Part shown: piece after piece, positions 45,682 through 55,399 of the stretch
Numbering within the stretch: the first letter of the stretch is position 1
Layout: each line of letters begins with the position of its first letter
Source of the DNA: Flavobacterium faecale
GTDB taxonomy: Bacteria > Bacteroidota > Bacteroidia > Flavobacteriales > Flavobacteriaceae
Length of the DNA stretch: 64,000 bases
NCBI RefSeq assembly: GCF_003076455.1
Contig: NZ_CP020918.1
Location: 4,376,001 to 4,440,000 of the forward strand
Reading direction: 5' to 3'
Notes under the pieces: generated by a model
Told to the model about the DNA's origin: nothing
The model's input: only the letters and a program-made list of their open reading frames with translations
Databases searched by the model: none
Translations under genes and position numbers: made by a program

Positions 45682-46413
45682 CTAATACAACATCTGAACT
45701 TCTTTAACTCTATACTTTTCGATAGTATCATCTTCCAATAGTACTTCAAGTTCACCTTCCTTATTTACACTTTGAATAATTCCCATAAAATCATGTCCAG
45801 TGATTTCTTTTCGAAAAGCCATTGGAATACCCTTTTTAAACAAAAGACTTAAATAACTATCCCACAATAGTTGTGGGTTATTTTTCGAAAGAGCACAATT
45901 CTTCTGCATTTCGAATAAAATACTATTTAAAATAGCATCACGATCATATAGTTTTTTGGTAATTACTTGCAATGAAGAGGCTTTGGGTAACGGTCCAAAA
46001 TCAAGTTGATTTACATTTAGACCCAAACCAATGACGGAATTTATACTGCCATCAGCTTTTATATTATTTTCGATTAAAATGCCACCAACCTTAAAATTGT
46101 ATGACATAATGTCGTTTGGCCACTTTATGCGCAACCCTGGTATTTCGAACTGCTGTAATGCCTCTATAATTGACACCGCTACAGCTATATTTAAATCAAA
46201 AACCGCAGTAATATCCTTAACAGAATTTTTAATAAAAACACTCATTATAAGGTTCTTACCCTCTTCCGTAACCCAAACAGCACCCATTTGACCTCTACCT
46301 TTAGTTTGTGATTCAGCAGTTACCACAGTAAAACTCTGCAAATCCTCTTTTACAGCTAATTGTTTTAAATAGTCATTAGTTGAATCTATGGCATTGAGTT
46401 TGATTAGTTTCAT
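45682..46413 (-). CDS. birA: Biotin--[acetyl-CoA-carboxylase] ligase
   Basis: 243 aa, class I (no DNA-binding domain). Seen: LNAIDSTNDYLKQLA, the biotinyl-AMP loop SQTKGRGQMGAVWVTEEGKNL, the central KWPNDIM catalytic Lys segment, KVGGILIEN and IGLGLNVNQ. It attaches biotin to carboxylase carrier proteins. It is divergent from rsfS with a 100-bp shared upstream region. Confidence 0.95.
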   Translation of the reverse strand: MKLIKLNAIDSTNDYLKQLAVKEDLQSFTVVTAESQTKGRGQMGAVWVTEEGKNLIMSVFIKNSVKDITAVFDLNIAVAVSIIEALQQFEIPGLRIKWPNDIMSYNFKVGGILIENNIKADGSINSVIGLGLNVNQLDFGPLPKASSLQVITKKLYDRDAILNSILFEMQKNCALSKNNPQLLWDSYLSLLFKKGIPMAFRKEITGHDFMGIIQSVNKEGELEVLLEDDTIEKYRVKEVQMLY

Positions 46414-46513
46414 TCAGTTATTTTTTAGAAAATGCGAACTTAATATTATGTTAAGGTTCAAAAATAATGACAAAAAATGATAACTTTACAAACTTATACA
46501 TACAAAATAGTTC

Positions 46514-46885
46514 ATGGCGAAAAAAACAGTAAATAATGATGACCTTTTAGCAAACATCATTAAAGGAATAGAAGAAGTAAAAGGAAACGATATTGACATT
46601 CTAGATTTAAGAGACATAGATACATCAGTTTGTGATTATTTCGTTATCTGTAACGGTAATTCAAATACGCAGGTTAACGCCATTGTAAACTCCATCCAAA
46701 AAACAGTTTCAAAAGAATTAAAAGATAAGCCTTGGCATATTGAAGGGACTGACAATGCCGAATGGGTACTTATGGATTATGTTAACATCGTAGTACATGT
46801 TTTCCAAAAACACATTAGAGAATATTATAACATTGAAAGCCTTTGGGGTGATGCAAAAATCACTACAATCGAAAACAAATACTAA
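46514..46885 (+). CDS. rsfS: Ribosomal silencing factor
   Basis: 123 aa, standard length. Iojap/RsfS features: IIKGIEEVKGNDIDILDLRDI, CDYFVICNGNSNTQVNAIVNSI and KPWHIEGTDNAEWVLMDYVNIVVHVF. It binds uL14 to block ribosomal subunit joining when nutrients are short. ftsH follows after 18 bp. Confidence 0.96.
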   Translation: MAKKTVNNDDLLANIIKGIEEVKGNDIDILDLRDIDTSVCDYFVICNGNSNTQVNAIVNSIQKTVSKELKDKPWHIEGTDNAEWVLMDYVNIVVHVFQKHIREYYNIESLWGDAKITTIENKY

Positions 46886-46903
46886 AAAGACTATACAAAC
46901 AGA

Positions 46904-48832
46904 ATGGCAAAAAGTAATAATCCCAACCCTAATAAATTTAAAATCAGTTCATGGTTAGTTTATCCTGCCATTTTGATTATATTTCTATTAATTAGTGTCG
47001 CAACAGGAGGTTCCAACATGCAGGAACCCGCTCAACTTACCTCCTCTAAATTCAACGTTTTTTTAGAAAAAGGGCAAATTGAAAAAGTAATTGTTTACAA
47101 TAAGACAGAAGCAGAAGTATTTCTTAAACCAGATGCTTTAAAACTTCCTGAGCATAAAAAAGTTTCAAAAGATATTTTTGACAGACCAAATACAAAAGGA
47201 CCACAGTATACTTTTGAAATTGGTAACGATCAAATATTTCAAACAAAACTAGAAGCAGCAGTTGCTGAAGGAAAATTGAAAGATTTCAATTTCCTTGCAA
47301 AAAGCAATTGGTCTGATATCTTGATTAGTTTATTACCTATCATTATTTTGATCGGTGTTTGGTTGTTCATCATGAGAAAAATGTCAGGCGGCGGCGGTGG
47401 CGGCGGCGGACAAATTTTTAACATCGGAAAATCAAAAGCGAAACTTTTTGACGAAAAGACAGATGTTAAAACAACATTTAAAGATGTAGCTGGACTAGAA
47501 GGTGCAAAAGAAGAAATACAAGAAATTGTAGAATTCTTGAAAAACCCTGAAAAATACACCAACTTAGGAGGTAAAATACCAAAAGGAGCACTACTTGTAG
47601 GACCTCCTGGAACAGGTAAAACATTACTTGCAAAAGCAGTAGCAGGTGAAGCTCAGGTTCCATTTTTCTCTCTGTCAGGTTCTGACTTTGTTGAAATGTT
47701 TGTAGGTGTAGGTGCTTCAAGAGTACGTGACCTTTTTAAACAAGCAAAAGAAAAATCTCCTGCCATCATTTTTATTGACGAAATTGATGCTGTGGGTAGA
47801 GCAAGAGGAAAAAACAATATGTCAGGTGGTAATGACGAACGTGAAAACACACTAAATCAATTACTGACAGAGATGGACGGTTTTGGAAGCGACTCAAACG
47901 TAATTGTTTTGGCAGCAACCAATAGAGCTGATGTTTTAGACAAAGCATTAATGCGTGCCGGACGTTTTGACAGACAAATATTTGTAGACTTACCAGACAT
48001 TCGTGAGCGTGCAGAAATTTTCAAAGTACACTTAGCACCCTTGAAAAAAGTAGAAGGATTGGATTTGGACTTCTTGGCCAAACAAACTCCTGGTTTCTCT
48101 GGAGCAGATATTGCTAACGTGTGTAATGAAGCGGCATTGATTGCAGCTCGTTACAACAAAACAGCCGTAGACAAACAAGATTTCCTTGATGCCGTTGACA
48201 GAATAGTTGGTGGACTAGAAAAGAAAAATAAAATTGTAACACCAGAAGAAAAAAGAGCTATTGCTATTCACGAAGCTGGTCACGCAACAGTAAGCTGGAT
48301 GCTTGAGCATGCAGCGCCGCTTATCAAAGTAACAATTGTACCTAGAGGTCAAAGTTTAGGAGCAGCATGGTATTTGCCAGAAGAACGTCAGATTGTGCGT
48401 CCTGATCAAATGCTTGATGAAATGTGTGCCACTATGGGAGGAAGAGCTGCTGAAAAAGTAACCTTCAACCGTATTTCGACTGGAGCTTTGAGCGATTTAG
48501 AAAAAGTAACCAAACAAGCACGTGCTATGGTTACAATCTATGGTTTGAATGATAAGATTGGAAACGTAACCTATTATGATTCTACAGGACAAAGTGAGTA
48601 CAGTTTTTCAAAACCGTATTCTGAGGAAACTGCAAAGGTGATCGATAGCGAAATTTCATTATTAATCGAAGGTCAATACCAAAGAGCGATAACAATTCTA
48701 GAGGAAAACAAAGACAAATTAAACGAATTAGCTAACATTTTGATCGAAAAAGAGGTAATCTTTAAAGATGATTTGGAAACTATTTTCGGAAAAAGAACCT
48801 TTGACAAAAATTTAGGAGAAGTAGTTTCTTAA
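46904..48832 (+). CDS. ftsH: ATP-dependent zinc metalloprotease FtsH
   Basis: 642 aa. Two membrane helices (about 16-38 and 140-158) bracket the periplasmic domain. A glycine-rich linker (MSGG then a run of Gly) follows the second helix. The AAA domain has GPPGTGKT (Walker A), FIDEIDAVG (Walker B) and the second region of homology [15 protein letters not shown]. The zinc site is [10 protein letters not shown], and the downstream third ligand is in the [10 protein letters not shown] region. Inner-membrane quality-control protease. Confidence 0.97.
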   Translation: MAKSNNPNPNKFKISSWLVYPAILIIFLLISVATGGSNMQEPAQLTSSKFNVFLEKGQIEKVIVYNKTEAEVFLKPDALKLPEHKKVSKDIFDRPNTKGPQYTFEIGNDQIFQTKLEAAVAEGKLKDFNFLAKSNWSDILISLLPIIILIGVWLFIMRKMSGGGGGGGGQIFNIGKSKAKLFDEKTDVKTTFKDVAGLEGAKEEIQEIVEFLKNPEKYTNLGGKIPKGALLVGPPGTGKTLLAKAVAGEAQVPFFSLSGSDFVEMFVGVGASRVRDLFKQAKEKSPAIIFIDEIDAVGRARGKNNMSGGNDERENTLNQLLTEMDGFGSDSNVIVLAATNRADVLDKALMRAGRFDRQIFVDLPDIRERAEIFKVHLAPLKKVEGLDLDFLAKQTPGFSGADIANVCNEAALIAARYNKTAVDKQDFLDAVDRIVGGLEKKNKIVTPEEKRAIAIHEAGHATVSWMLEHAAPLIKVTIVPRGQSLGAAWYLPEERQIVRPDQMLDEMCATMGGRAAEKVTFNRISTGALSDLEKVTKQARAMVTIYGLNDKIGNVTYYDSTGQSEYSFSKPYSEETAKVIDSEISLLIEGQYQRAITILEENKDKLNELANILIEKEVIFKDDLETIFGKRTFDKNLGEVVS

Positions 48833-49135
48833 GAAAAACAACATGGCATTTGACCTTATTGTCTTTTGAATCTTCGACACTTGGTATTTCAATATCCTAG
48901 ATAGTCGCAAAAAAAGGGATTATAAGGTCTCAGCACCAAACAATATATTATTCCGGCAATTTTAGCCCTATTTATGTTGGACTTTATAGTACACTTTTAC
49001 AAGGATATTATACAAATCTTGTAAAAGTTACTAACATATTTATTTTAAAATCTTAATTCAAAAAAACACTTTTGAATTAAGATTTTTTTATCTTTGAACG
49101 TTTTTCAGATAATAAATAAAGCACCTTTTCAACAT
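48833..49135. other. Intergenic region after ftsH
   Basis: About 300 bp with no gene. An upper hairpin CTTTTACAAG / CTTGTAAAAG at about 48992-49027 precedes the strong terminator at 49047-49090. The latter's T-run merges with TATCTTTG (49089-49096), a possible promoter element 40 bp before the next gene. Confidence 0.55.
49047..49090 (+). terminator. Intrinsic terminator of rsfS-ftsH
   Basis: AAAATCTTAATTCAAAA (49047-49063) pairs with TTTTGAATTAAGATTTT (49070-49086), then T-run. Confidence 0.88.
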
Positions 49136-49738
49136 ATGAATATTTTCAGTAAACTTTTTGGCTCTAGTAATGCAACTTCCAAAGAAGAAAATAATAAAGA
49201 AAATAAAGCTTCTTTACCTGAAAACAATCTGTCTATAGACGAACAGTTTATTTTTAACTTCAAGAAAAATGGCGGTAAATTTTTATATTGCGAAAATAGT
49301 GAAGAAGTAAAAGAGCAGTTCGAAAATATACTTCAAGAAAACGATTGGTACGAAAGTCAAGTTTTGTGCTACGAACCAACTCTTTTCACGCTTTTGGACG
49401 AAAACAAATTGGTGTACAATAAAGTAACCAACCCAAAATTTCTTTTCTCTACATGTGAAAATTTAATTGCAGAGGAAGGTTCAATTTTGTTCTCTTCAAA
49501 GCAAATCAAACAACACAAACCATACGAGTTACCAACAAACATCATTATCATGGCTAAGACTAGTCAGATTTTGGGTTTCAAAACTGATGGCCTAAGTGCT
49601 ATCAAAAGAAAATACGAAGGAGACTATCCTACGAACATTACAGCCATTAAGTATTTCGAAAAGGCAAAGGAAGAAGATTTTACTCAATACGGAAGTTCTG
49701 CAAAGAACCTATATTTACTGCTTTTAGAAGATCTTTAA
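49136..49738 (+). CDS. LUD-domain (LutC/YkgG-like) protein
   Basis: The ATG at 49136 (MNIFSKLFGSS) gives 200 aa; an in-frame ATG at 49094 lies within the promoter-like TATCTTTG, so the later start is preferred. An N-terminal low-complexity linker (about 12-40) precedes NLSIDEQFIFNFKKNGGKFLYC, LIAEEGSILFSSKQ, LPTNIIIMAKTSQI and AKNLYLLLLEDL, typical of LUD domains. In LutABC the family takes part in lactate oxidation. Here it stands alone before lipid genes, so its role is unclear. Two bases separate it from cdsA. Confidence 0.82.
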   Translation: MNIFSKLFGSSNATSKEENNKENKASLPENNLSIDEQFIFNFKKNGGKFLYCENSEEVKEQFENILQENDWYESQVLCYEPTLFTLLDENKLVYNKVTNPKFLFSTCENLIAEEGSILFSSKQIKQHKPYELPTNIIIMAKTSQILGFKTDGLSAIKRKYEGDYPTNITAIKYFEKAKEEDFTQYGSSAKNLYLLLLEDL

Positions 49739-49739
49739 G

Positions 49740-50585
49740 ATGAATGAGACCCTCAAGAGATCCATATCTGGCGCTGTTTATATTATTTTACTAATATCCT
49801 GCCTCTTATATTCCACCGAAAGCTTTTTTATCCTATTTGGTGCTTTTTTACTTATTGCTACTTACGAGTTTTGCGCTCTAGTACACATAAACAAAATCAT
49901 TCCTATTATATTAGCATCAGTAACGTACGGTATATTTTGTGCGATTACATTTGCAGTTGACGGACCTTTATTTCTATTAAAATTCAATAGAACATTCGAT
50001 CTTTCTATTTTATTCTCTACCCTATTTGTATCTGCTAAGTGCATCCATTTGCTGTTTGATACAAAGACAGGTAAAATAGATGCTTTCTCAAAATATGTGT
50101 ATCTTATAGGATATGTAATTCTACCCTTCATTATCCTAACAAAAATACCTTTTGGAATCGCTGGGTATAATCCAAAGATTCTAATAAGTATCTTTATTTT
50201 GATTTGGACCAACGACTCCTTTGCTTATATTGTGGGGAAATCAATAGGGAAGACAAAATTATTTGAACGTATTTCTCCAAAAAAGACTATCGAAGGATTT
50301 TTGGGCGGTGTATTTTTTGCCGTTATTGCTAGTTACATTATAGCAGTTTACTACATTCAAATTGCTGAAGCTAAAATTTTCATTTGGATCATAATTGCCC
50401 TTATTGTTGGTTTTTTTGGAACCATAGGCGATTTAATAGAGTCCAAATTCAAACGAATTGCTGAAGTAAAAGACAGCGGAAAAATAATGCCTGGCCACGG
50501 AGGCGTACTAGATCGACTAGATAGTGTTATATTTGTAGCACCAATTGTATTTTTATTTTATCAAATTTTAAATTATGTTTCATAA
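49740..50585 (+). CDS. cdsA: Phosphatidate cytidylyltransferase
   Basis: 281 aa with about eight membrane helices. The family signature is at the C-terminus: GDLIESKFKRIAEVKDSGKIMPGHGGVLDRLDS. ISPKKTIEGFLGGV and the NDSFAYIVGKSIGKTKLFERIS segment are also typical. It makes CDP-diacylglycerol from phosphatidate and CTP in the inner membrane. The 11-bp overlap with psd indicates coupling. Confidence 0.95.
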   Translation: MNETLKRSISGAVYIILLISCLLYSTESFFILFGAFLLIATYEFCALVHINKIIPIILASVTYGIFCAITFAVDGPLFLLKFNRTFDLSILFSTLFVSAKCIHLLFDTKTGKIDAFSKYVYLIGYVILPFIILTKIPFGIAGYNPKILISIFILIWTNDSFAYIVGKSIGKTKLFERISPKKTIEGFLGGVFFAVIASYIIAVYYIQIAEAKIFIWIIIALIVGFFGTIGDLIESKFKRIAEVKDSGKIMPGHGGVLDRLDSVIFVAPIVFLFYQILNYVS

Positions 50586-51225
50586 AGAAGGAACCAAGAC
50601 CATTTTATTAGGACTTATTTTTACCGTTGCAGCTTTATTGCTGTCAGATCGTTTTGTAGAAATATTTTGGGTACAAAAACTAATTCAAATCAGTGCATTC
50701 TTGATTTTGATCATCATTTTACAATTCTTTAGAAACCCTAAAAGAAATGCAATTCAGAATGAGAATCATGTGCTTGCACCAGTTGATGGTAAAGTAGTGG
50801 TAATTGAAGAAGTGTACGAAGGAGAATACTTTAAAGAAAAAAGACTTCAAGTTTCGATTTTCATGTCGCCTATTAATGTACACGTAACGCGCTACGCCAT
50901 TAGTGGTTTGGTAAAATTCAGTAAATACCATCCAGGTAAATTTTTGGTTGCATGGCACCCAAAAGCAAGTGAAGAAAACGAAAGAACAACCATTGTAGTA
51001 GAGAATCAAACCTTTGGAGCTATTTTGTACAGACAGATTGCTGGAGCATTGGCTCGTCGAATTGTAAATTACGCAGTCGAAGGGACACAAGTAGTACAAG
51101 GTACAGATGCTGGATTTATTAAATTTGGATCAAGAGTTGATATCTTCTTGCCCATTGGAACACCTATCAATGTAGTTCTTAATCAAAAAGCTATTGGAGG
51201 AACGACCATTATTGCTTCTAAATAA
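50575..51225 (+). CDS. psd: Phosphatidylserine decarboxylase, short (PSD-A-like)
   Basis: 216 aa. Two N-terminal membrane helices (about 10-60), then LAPVDGKVVVIEEV, RLQVSIFMSPINVHVTRYAISG and AGFIKFGSRVDIFLPIGT. The Gly-Ser of KFGSRV is the autocleavage site that yields the pyruvoyl group on Ser. It converts phosphatidylserine to phosphatidylethanolamine. It overlaps cdsA and is 2 bp before an acyl-CoA-binding-protein gene. Confidence 0.94.
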   Translation: MFHKEGTKTILLGLIFTVAALLLSDRFVEIFWVQKLIQISAFLILIIILQFFRNPKRNAIQNENHVLAPVDGKVVVIEEVYEGEYFKEKRLQVSIFMSPINVHVTRYAISGLVKFSKYHPGKFLVAWHPKASEENERTTIVVENQTFGAILYRQIAGALARRIVNYAVEGTQVVQGTDAGFIKFGSRVDIFLPIGTPINVVLNQKAIGGTTIIASK

Positions 51226-51227
51226 TA

Positions 51228-51524
51228 ATGAGCACTAAAGATTTAGAAACTCAATTTCAAGAAGCCTTAGAAATTGCCTCAGCTATGACACAAGCCTCAT
51301 TGCCGCAGGATGTTCAATTACGATTATATGCTTATTACAAACAAGCGACCAAAGGATCATTAAATCCTATGCAATTGAACACAAATAGTTTTCACCTTCG
51401 TGATGCTTTCAAAACAAATGCTTGGATGCAAATTAGACATATAAGTGCAGATGAGGCTAAAATATGTTATGTAGAAATTATAAACGCACTTTTAGAAAAT
51501 CCCAATTCATATGAAAACGAATAA
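51228..51524 (+). CDS. Acyl-CoA-binding protein
   Basis: 98 aa. ACBP four-helix pattern: LETQFQEALEIASAMTQASLP, LRLYAYYKQATKGSLN (the YxxYKQAT core), FKTNAWMQIRHISADEAK and YVEIINALLEN. Binds long-chain acyl-CoA, which fits phospholipid synthesis with the preceding genes. ACBPs are mainly eukaryotic but occur in Bacteroidota. Overlaps the next gene by 14 bp. Confidence 0.92.
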   Translation: MSTKDLETQFQEALEIASAMTQASLPQDVQLRLYAYYKQATKGSLNPMQLNTNSFHLRDAFKTNAWMQIRHISADEAKICYVEIINALLENPNSYENE

Positions 51525-52290
51525 ATTTTTTATAGTTAGTACCGCTTTTATACTTGTTTTACTTTCTTGCAACAAAAAAAAATATACAGAAGTAGTTGAA
51601 GTACCACTCCCTACTGCTCAAGAAAAAATTACAATCGGAATGCCTGAGGATGTTTCTGCAGCGGAAGGATCATTTTTAATGGACAAATTGCCTTATCCTT
51701 ATGATGCTTTAGCTCCAACTGTTTCACCTCTTACATTAGAAACACATTATTCCAAACATTATTTAACCTATACAAACAACTTCAATAAAGCAGTTGCAGG
51801 TACAGGCTTAGAAAATTTATCGATTGAAGAAGTTCTTGCACAATTGGACTTAAACAATGCCGAATTAAGACAAAACGCTGGCGGATACTACAACCACGGA
51901 CTGTACTGGAAATCTATGGCACCCAACGCCGGAGGATCACCAACAGATACCATTGCATCGGTGATTAATAGGGACTTCGGATCTTACAATGACTTTAAAA
52001 CGGCTTTTAAAACGGAAGCTTCTAAACAATTTGGATCTGCTTGGGTATGGTTAGTAGTAGACAAAGCTGGTAAATTACATATAACTAGTACACAAAACCA
52101 AGACAACCCATTGATGCGTAATGCAGTGATCAAAGGAACACCACTTATTGCTCTTGATCTTTGGGAACATGCTTATTACTTGGGATACCAATACCGACGA
52201 AGAAGTTATATCGATTCCTTTTTTAATGTCTTGAATTGGAAAAAAATAAACGAAATGTACGAGAGTGCTACTCGAAAAAAATATTATTAA
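51511..52290 (+). CDS. Exported Fe/Mn superoxide dismutase lipoprotein
   Basis: 259 aa. The signal peptide has lipobox VLLSC, then a linker of about 40 residues. SOD core: LPYPYDALAPTVSPLTLETHYSKHYLTYTNNFN (first His), AGGYYNHGLYWKSMAP (second His), FGSAWVWLVVD and LDLWEHAYYLGYQYRRRSY (Asp and His). All four metal ligands are present. An envelope-anchored SOD protects against external superoxide. The metal cannot be read. Overlap with ACBP suggests one transcript from cdsA. Confidence 0.94.
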   Translation: MKTNKFFIVSTAFILVLLSCNKKKYTEVVEVPLPTAQEKITIGMPEDVSAAEGSFLMDKLPYPYDALAPTVSPLTLETHYSKHYLTYTNNFNKAVAGTGLENLSIEEVLAQLDLNNAELRQNAGGYYNHGLYWKSMAPNAGGSPTDTIASVINRDFGSYNDFKTAFKTEASKQFGSAWVWLVVDKAGKLHITSTQNQDNPLMRNAVIKGTPLIALDLWEHAYYLGYQYRRRSYIDSFFNVLNWKKINEMYESATRKKYY

Positions 52291-52294
52291 AGTA

Positions 52295-52329
52295 TAAAAA
52301 AACGGATAGCAATCGCTATCCGTTTTTTT
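52295..52329. terminator. Bidirectional intrinsic terminator
   Basis: AAAAAACGGATAG pairs with CTATCCGTTTTTT around CAATCG, between convergent SOD and amylase genes. Confidence 0.9.
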
Positions 52330-52335
52330 GTACTT

Positions 52336-54126
52336 TTATTTCAACTCCAGAATTACAGATTCCAAAGGCGACAGTTGCATCGCAATAGCTCCTTCTCCAT
52401 TGCTGACTTGGAGACTCCATTTTATCTTTTTGTACAGCTGATCAACCACCTTATAAGTACCATCGGCTAAATTCCATTTCTCAATGACGAGTTTTGGTAC
52501 TTTCAGGTTAAAAGTACTTGTCTGCTCTGCAGAGAAATTAGTAACAACTATTAGCTTTTGATTCTCAGACCAACGCGTGAAACTATAAATTGCTGTATCA
52601 TATCCTTCTGTATGATATCGATTGGCAAACTGAATTTCTTGAAATTCGCCCATTAAGGCTGTACTTTCTAAGGTGAAATTCAGTAGCCTTTTATAGAAAT
52701 CTCTTAGTGAGGCTTCCGCCGCTGTCAATTGTCCTCCATCAAACTTACCTTCGTTAATCCAACGTTGGTGCGAAGGAACACCAATATAGTCAAAAATTGA
52801 AGTGCGAGAATGCGTACCGAAACCTGCATTTTCGTTGGCTGGCTCGCCTACTTCTTGACCAAAATAAATCATGACAGGTGCACTGCTTATCGTTGCTGAC
52901 ACCACCATCATAGGTTTCCCTTTGTCAGCATCACCGGCAAATTCTGGACTTGCTATACGTTGCTCATCATGATTATCCAAAAATTTCAACATATGATGAC
53001 TGATATCCCACATGTCATATTGTATCTGTGTCAGTTCATCAGGCCACGAACGTCCTTGTATGACATCTTTCAATTTATCATAGGTACCCACTTTGTCATA
53101 CAAATAATCCATTTTTCCCATTTTGATATAATTGTAATACAAATCAGGATTATAAACTTCTGCCAATAAAAACGCGTCTGGCCTCTTCATTTTGATTGCT
53201 GAATTCATAAAACTCCAAAATTCAAACGGAACAAGCTCAGCCATGTCATATCGAAAACCGTCCACCCCTTTATCAATCCAATACAATGCGATATCTCTAA
53301 ATTTGTACCAGGAGTCGGGCACGGTTTTGTCTTGCCAAAATTCAAAATGCTTTTCAAAAGATTCCGTATCGTATCCCCATGGCAAATACGGAAAATCAAC
53401 CTGCCCGTCTGGACGTACACCATAATTTATTTTGGCAGTTTCATACCAATCATTCTTATCTGGACGTGCTTTTCTAGAACCGTTACCTGTCCATTTAGCA
53501 GGCATTTCGACAAAAGGGTGATCTAATAAAGGATTGGCTTCACCACCCAGTGGAGGCTCGATATCTGGCAACTCAAAAGCAGTATTAGGAATATAGTAAA
53601 AATTATTATTGGCATCATATTCTACTGATGTGTTATCATTCGAACCAAAATCAGTCACTCCTTCTGGATTGGTTTTACCTTCGTACTTGCGTGCTACGTG
53701 ATTGGGAACAATATCAATAATCACCTTCATACCCGCCTTGTGTGTACGCGCTATCAAAGCTTCAAATTCTTGCAAACGATTGGCAGGGTCAACTGCAAGA
53801 TCAGGGTTAACGTTGTAATAATCCTTGACTGCATAAGGAGAACCCGCTCTCCCCTTCACCACCGATGGATGGTCATTTGAGATTCCGATATCCGTATAAT
53901 CATTAATCAAAGCATGATGTGGCACTCCGGTATACCAAATATGGGTAACGCCAAGTTTTTTAATTTCTCGTAGGGCTTTGGGTGTAAAATCATTAAATTT
54001 TCCTACGCCATTCTCTTCAATTGTTCCCCAAGGCTTGTTGGTTGTATTTGTGTTTCCAAAAAGTCGTGTAAAAACATGATAAACAACTTTTTTCCCTTCA
54101 GTACCCAGTTTTGTATCTTTCTCCAT
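52336..54126 (-). CDS. GH13 alpha-amylase-family enzyme (cytosolic)
   Basis: 596 aa, no signal peptide. GH13 regions: VIIDIVPNHVARKY (region I), GVDGFRYDMAELVP (region II, nucleophile Asp), LLAEVYNPDLYY (region III, acid/base Glu) and FLDNHDEQRIAS (region IV Asp). It starts VVYHVFTRLFGNTNTTNKPWGT. Without export it most likely acts on maltodextrins or glycogen in the cytosol. The C-terminal beta domain (FNLKVPKLVIEKWNLADGTY) is complete. No PUL neighbours. Confidence 0.94.
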   Translation of the reverse strand: MEKDTKLGTEGKKVVYHVFTRLFGNTNTTNKPWGTIEENGVGKFNDFTPKALREIKKLGVTHIWYTGVPHHALINDYTDIGISNDHPSVVKGRAGSPYAVKDYYNVNPDLAVDPANRLQEFEALIARTHKAGMKVIIDIVPNHVARKYEGKTNPEGVTDFGSNDNTSVEYDANNNFYYIPNTAFELPDIEPPLGGEANPLLDHPFVEMPAKWTGNGSRKARPDKNDWYETAKINYGVRPDGQVDFPYLPWGYDTESFEKHFEFWQDKTVPDSWYKFRDIALYWIDKGVDGFRYDMAELVPFEFWSFMNSAIKMKRPDAFLLAEVYNPDLYYNYIKMGKMDYLYDKVGTYDKLKDVIQGRSWPDELTQIQYDMWDISHHMLKFLDNHDEQRIASPEFAGDADKGKPMMVVSATISSAPVMIYFGQEVGEPANENAGFGTHSRTSIFDYIGVPSHQRWINEGKFDGGQLTAAEASLRDFYKRLLNFTLESTALMGEFQEIQFANRYHTEGYDTAIYSFTRWSENQKLIVVTNFSAEQTSTFNLKVPKLVIEKWNLADGTYKVVDQLYKKIKWSLQVSNGEGAIAMQLSPLESVILELK

Positions 54127-54325
54127 AACTCCTTTGTTTTTGTTTTCGAAAAATTACTATTCAAAAAACATCGCGTGTCTATTTTCAATTGTCTAAATAT
54201 ACAGTTTTCTAAAAAATATTCATTTGTAACAGGATCATTATTTTCAACTTGGCTACCTTTCGATCTAAAACATTTTCATTTTCGAAAAATAAAAAAAGAA
54301 TCACTACTTAAAAATAGCAATATCC

Positions 54326-54356
54326 TTTTATTACTCCTTTTCTTGTACTAAATTTG
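54326..54356 (+). promoter_or_regulatory. Candidate promoter of DUF808 gene
   Basis: TAAATTTG at 54349-54356 matches TAnnTTTG. TTTT at 54326-54329 is 19 bp upstream, one base from the TTTG box. 60 bp precede the ATG at 54417. Confidence 0.4.
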
Positions 54357-54416
54357 AAACAATTTGATTTTCAAAATTCAAATTATCAGATTAACAATAC
54401 ACGTAAAAAAAACTAT

Positions 54417-55283
54417 ATGGCATCGGGATTATTTTTATTATTAGATGATATTGCAGCATTGATGGATGATGTGGTAGTGATGAGCAAAATTGCAACCAAG
54501 AAAACTGCTGGAATCTTAGGTGATGATTTGGCTGTAAACGCCGAAAAAGCTTCAGGATTTGTGTCTTCCAGAGAAATTCCGGTATTGTGGGCTATTACCA
54601 AAGGTTCGTTACTAAACAAATTAATTATTCTGCCATTTGCATTTATATTGAGTTACTTTCTACCTGACTCGATTACCATCATCCTATCACTTGGAGCGGT
54701 ATATTTGGCATACGAAGGGGTTGAAAAAATCTACGAATACATTGTCCCTCATCATCATGCTGAAACAAGTACGACAACTATAGCGTTATCTGAAACTGAA
54801 ATTTTGGCTCTTGAGAAAGACAAAATCAAGTCGGCTATTATTACTGATTTTATTCTATCTATCGAAATTGTAATCATTGCATTAGGTACTGTACTAGAGA
54901 AAGACATTGCTACTCAAATCATGGTAGTTTCATTTATCGCTGTACTTGCTACCGTAGGTGTGTACGGAATCGTTGCCATGATTGTAAGAATGGACGATTT
55001 TGGTATGTTTTTATCGAAAAAATCGAGTGGTGCTTTGAAGTTTATAGGAACTATTTTAATCAAGGCATTACCATTGGTCATAAAATCGTCGGCTATCATA
55101 GGAACAATTGCCTTACTACTTGTTTCTGGTGGAATCTTTAAACACAATATTGCTTACTTTCATCATTTCCTAGAAACTCTTCCGGCAATGGCTAGTGAAT
55201 TTTTCCTTGGGCTAGCTGTTGGTATCGTTGCATTAATCGTAATTAGTGCTGTTCAATGGGCTTGGAAAAAAGTAAAGTCATAA
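54417..55283 (+). CDS. DUF808 family inner-membrane protein
   Basis: The ATG at 54417 (MASGLFLLLDDIAALMDDV, the family's conserved start) gives 288 aa; 21 more codons upstream would come from a Lys/Asn-rich non-family stretch. Five to six hydrophobic segments are seen (about 74-105, 138-165, 175-200, 215-250, 265-285). KKTAGILGDDLAVNAEKASGF and FLGLAVGIVALIVISAVQWAWKK are family segments. YedI-like; function unknown. Confidence 0.9.
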   Translation: MASGLFLLLDDIAALMDDVVVMSKIATKKTAGILGDDLAVNAEKASGFVSSREIPVLWAITKGSLLNKLIILPFAFILSYFLPDSITIILSLGAVYLAYEGVEKIYEYIVPHHHAETSTTTIALSETEILALEKDKIKSAIITDFILSIEIVIIALGTVLEKDIATQIMVVSFIAVLATVGVYGIVAMIVRMDDFGMFLSKKSSGALKFIGTILIKALPLVIKSSAIIGTIALLLVSGGIFKHNIAYFHHFLETLPAMASEFFLGLAVGIVALIVISAVQWAWKKVKS

Positions 55284-55320
55284 AAAACAAAATCAGGTCT
55301 TGATCTGACTTTCACATACA

Positions 55321-55374
55321 AAAAAACCATTACAACTAGAAGCATTAATAAATGCTGCGTTGTAATGGTTTTTA
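55321..55374. terminator. Bidirectional terminator with nested hairpin
   Basis: AAAACCATTACAAC pairs with GTTGTAATGGTTTT; the loop contains AGCATT / AATGCT. Between convergent DUF808 and helicase genes. Confidence 0.85.
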
Positions 55375-55399
55375 TTTTTATAAAGAAAAAGCGAATAAA

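Noticed and set aside
46489..46496. TAAGTTTG on the minus strand as birA promoter
   Set aside because: Matches TAnnTTTG but has no suitable -33 box and is equally likely by chance in the AT-rich birA-rsfS spacer.
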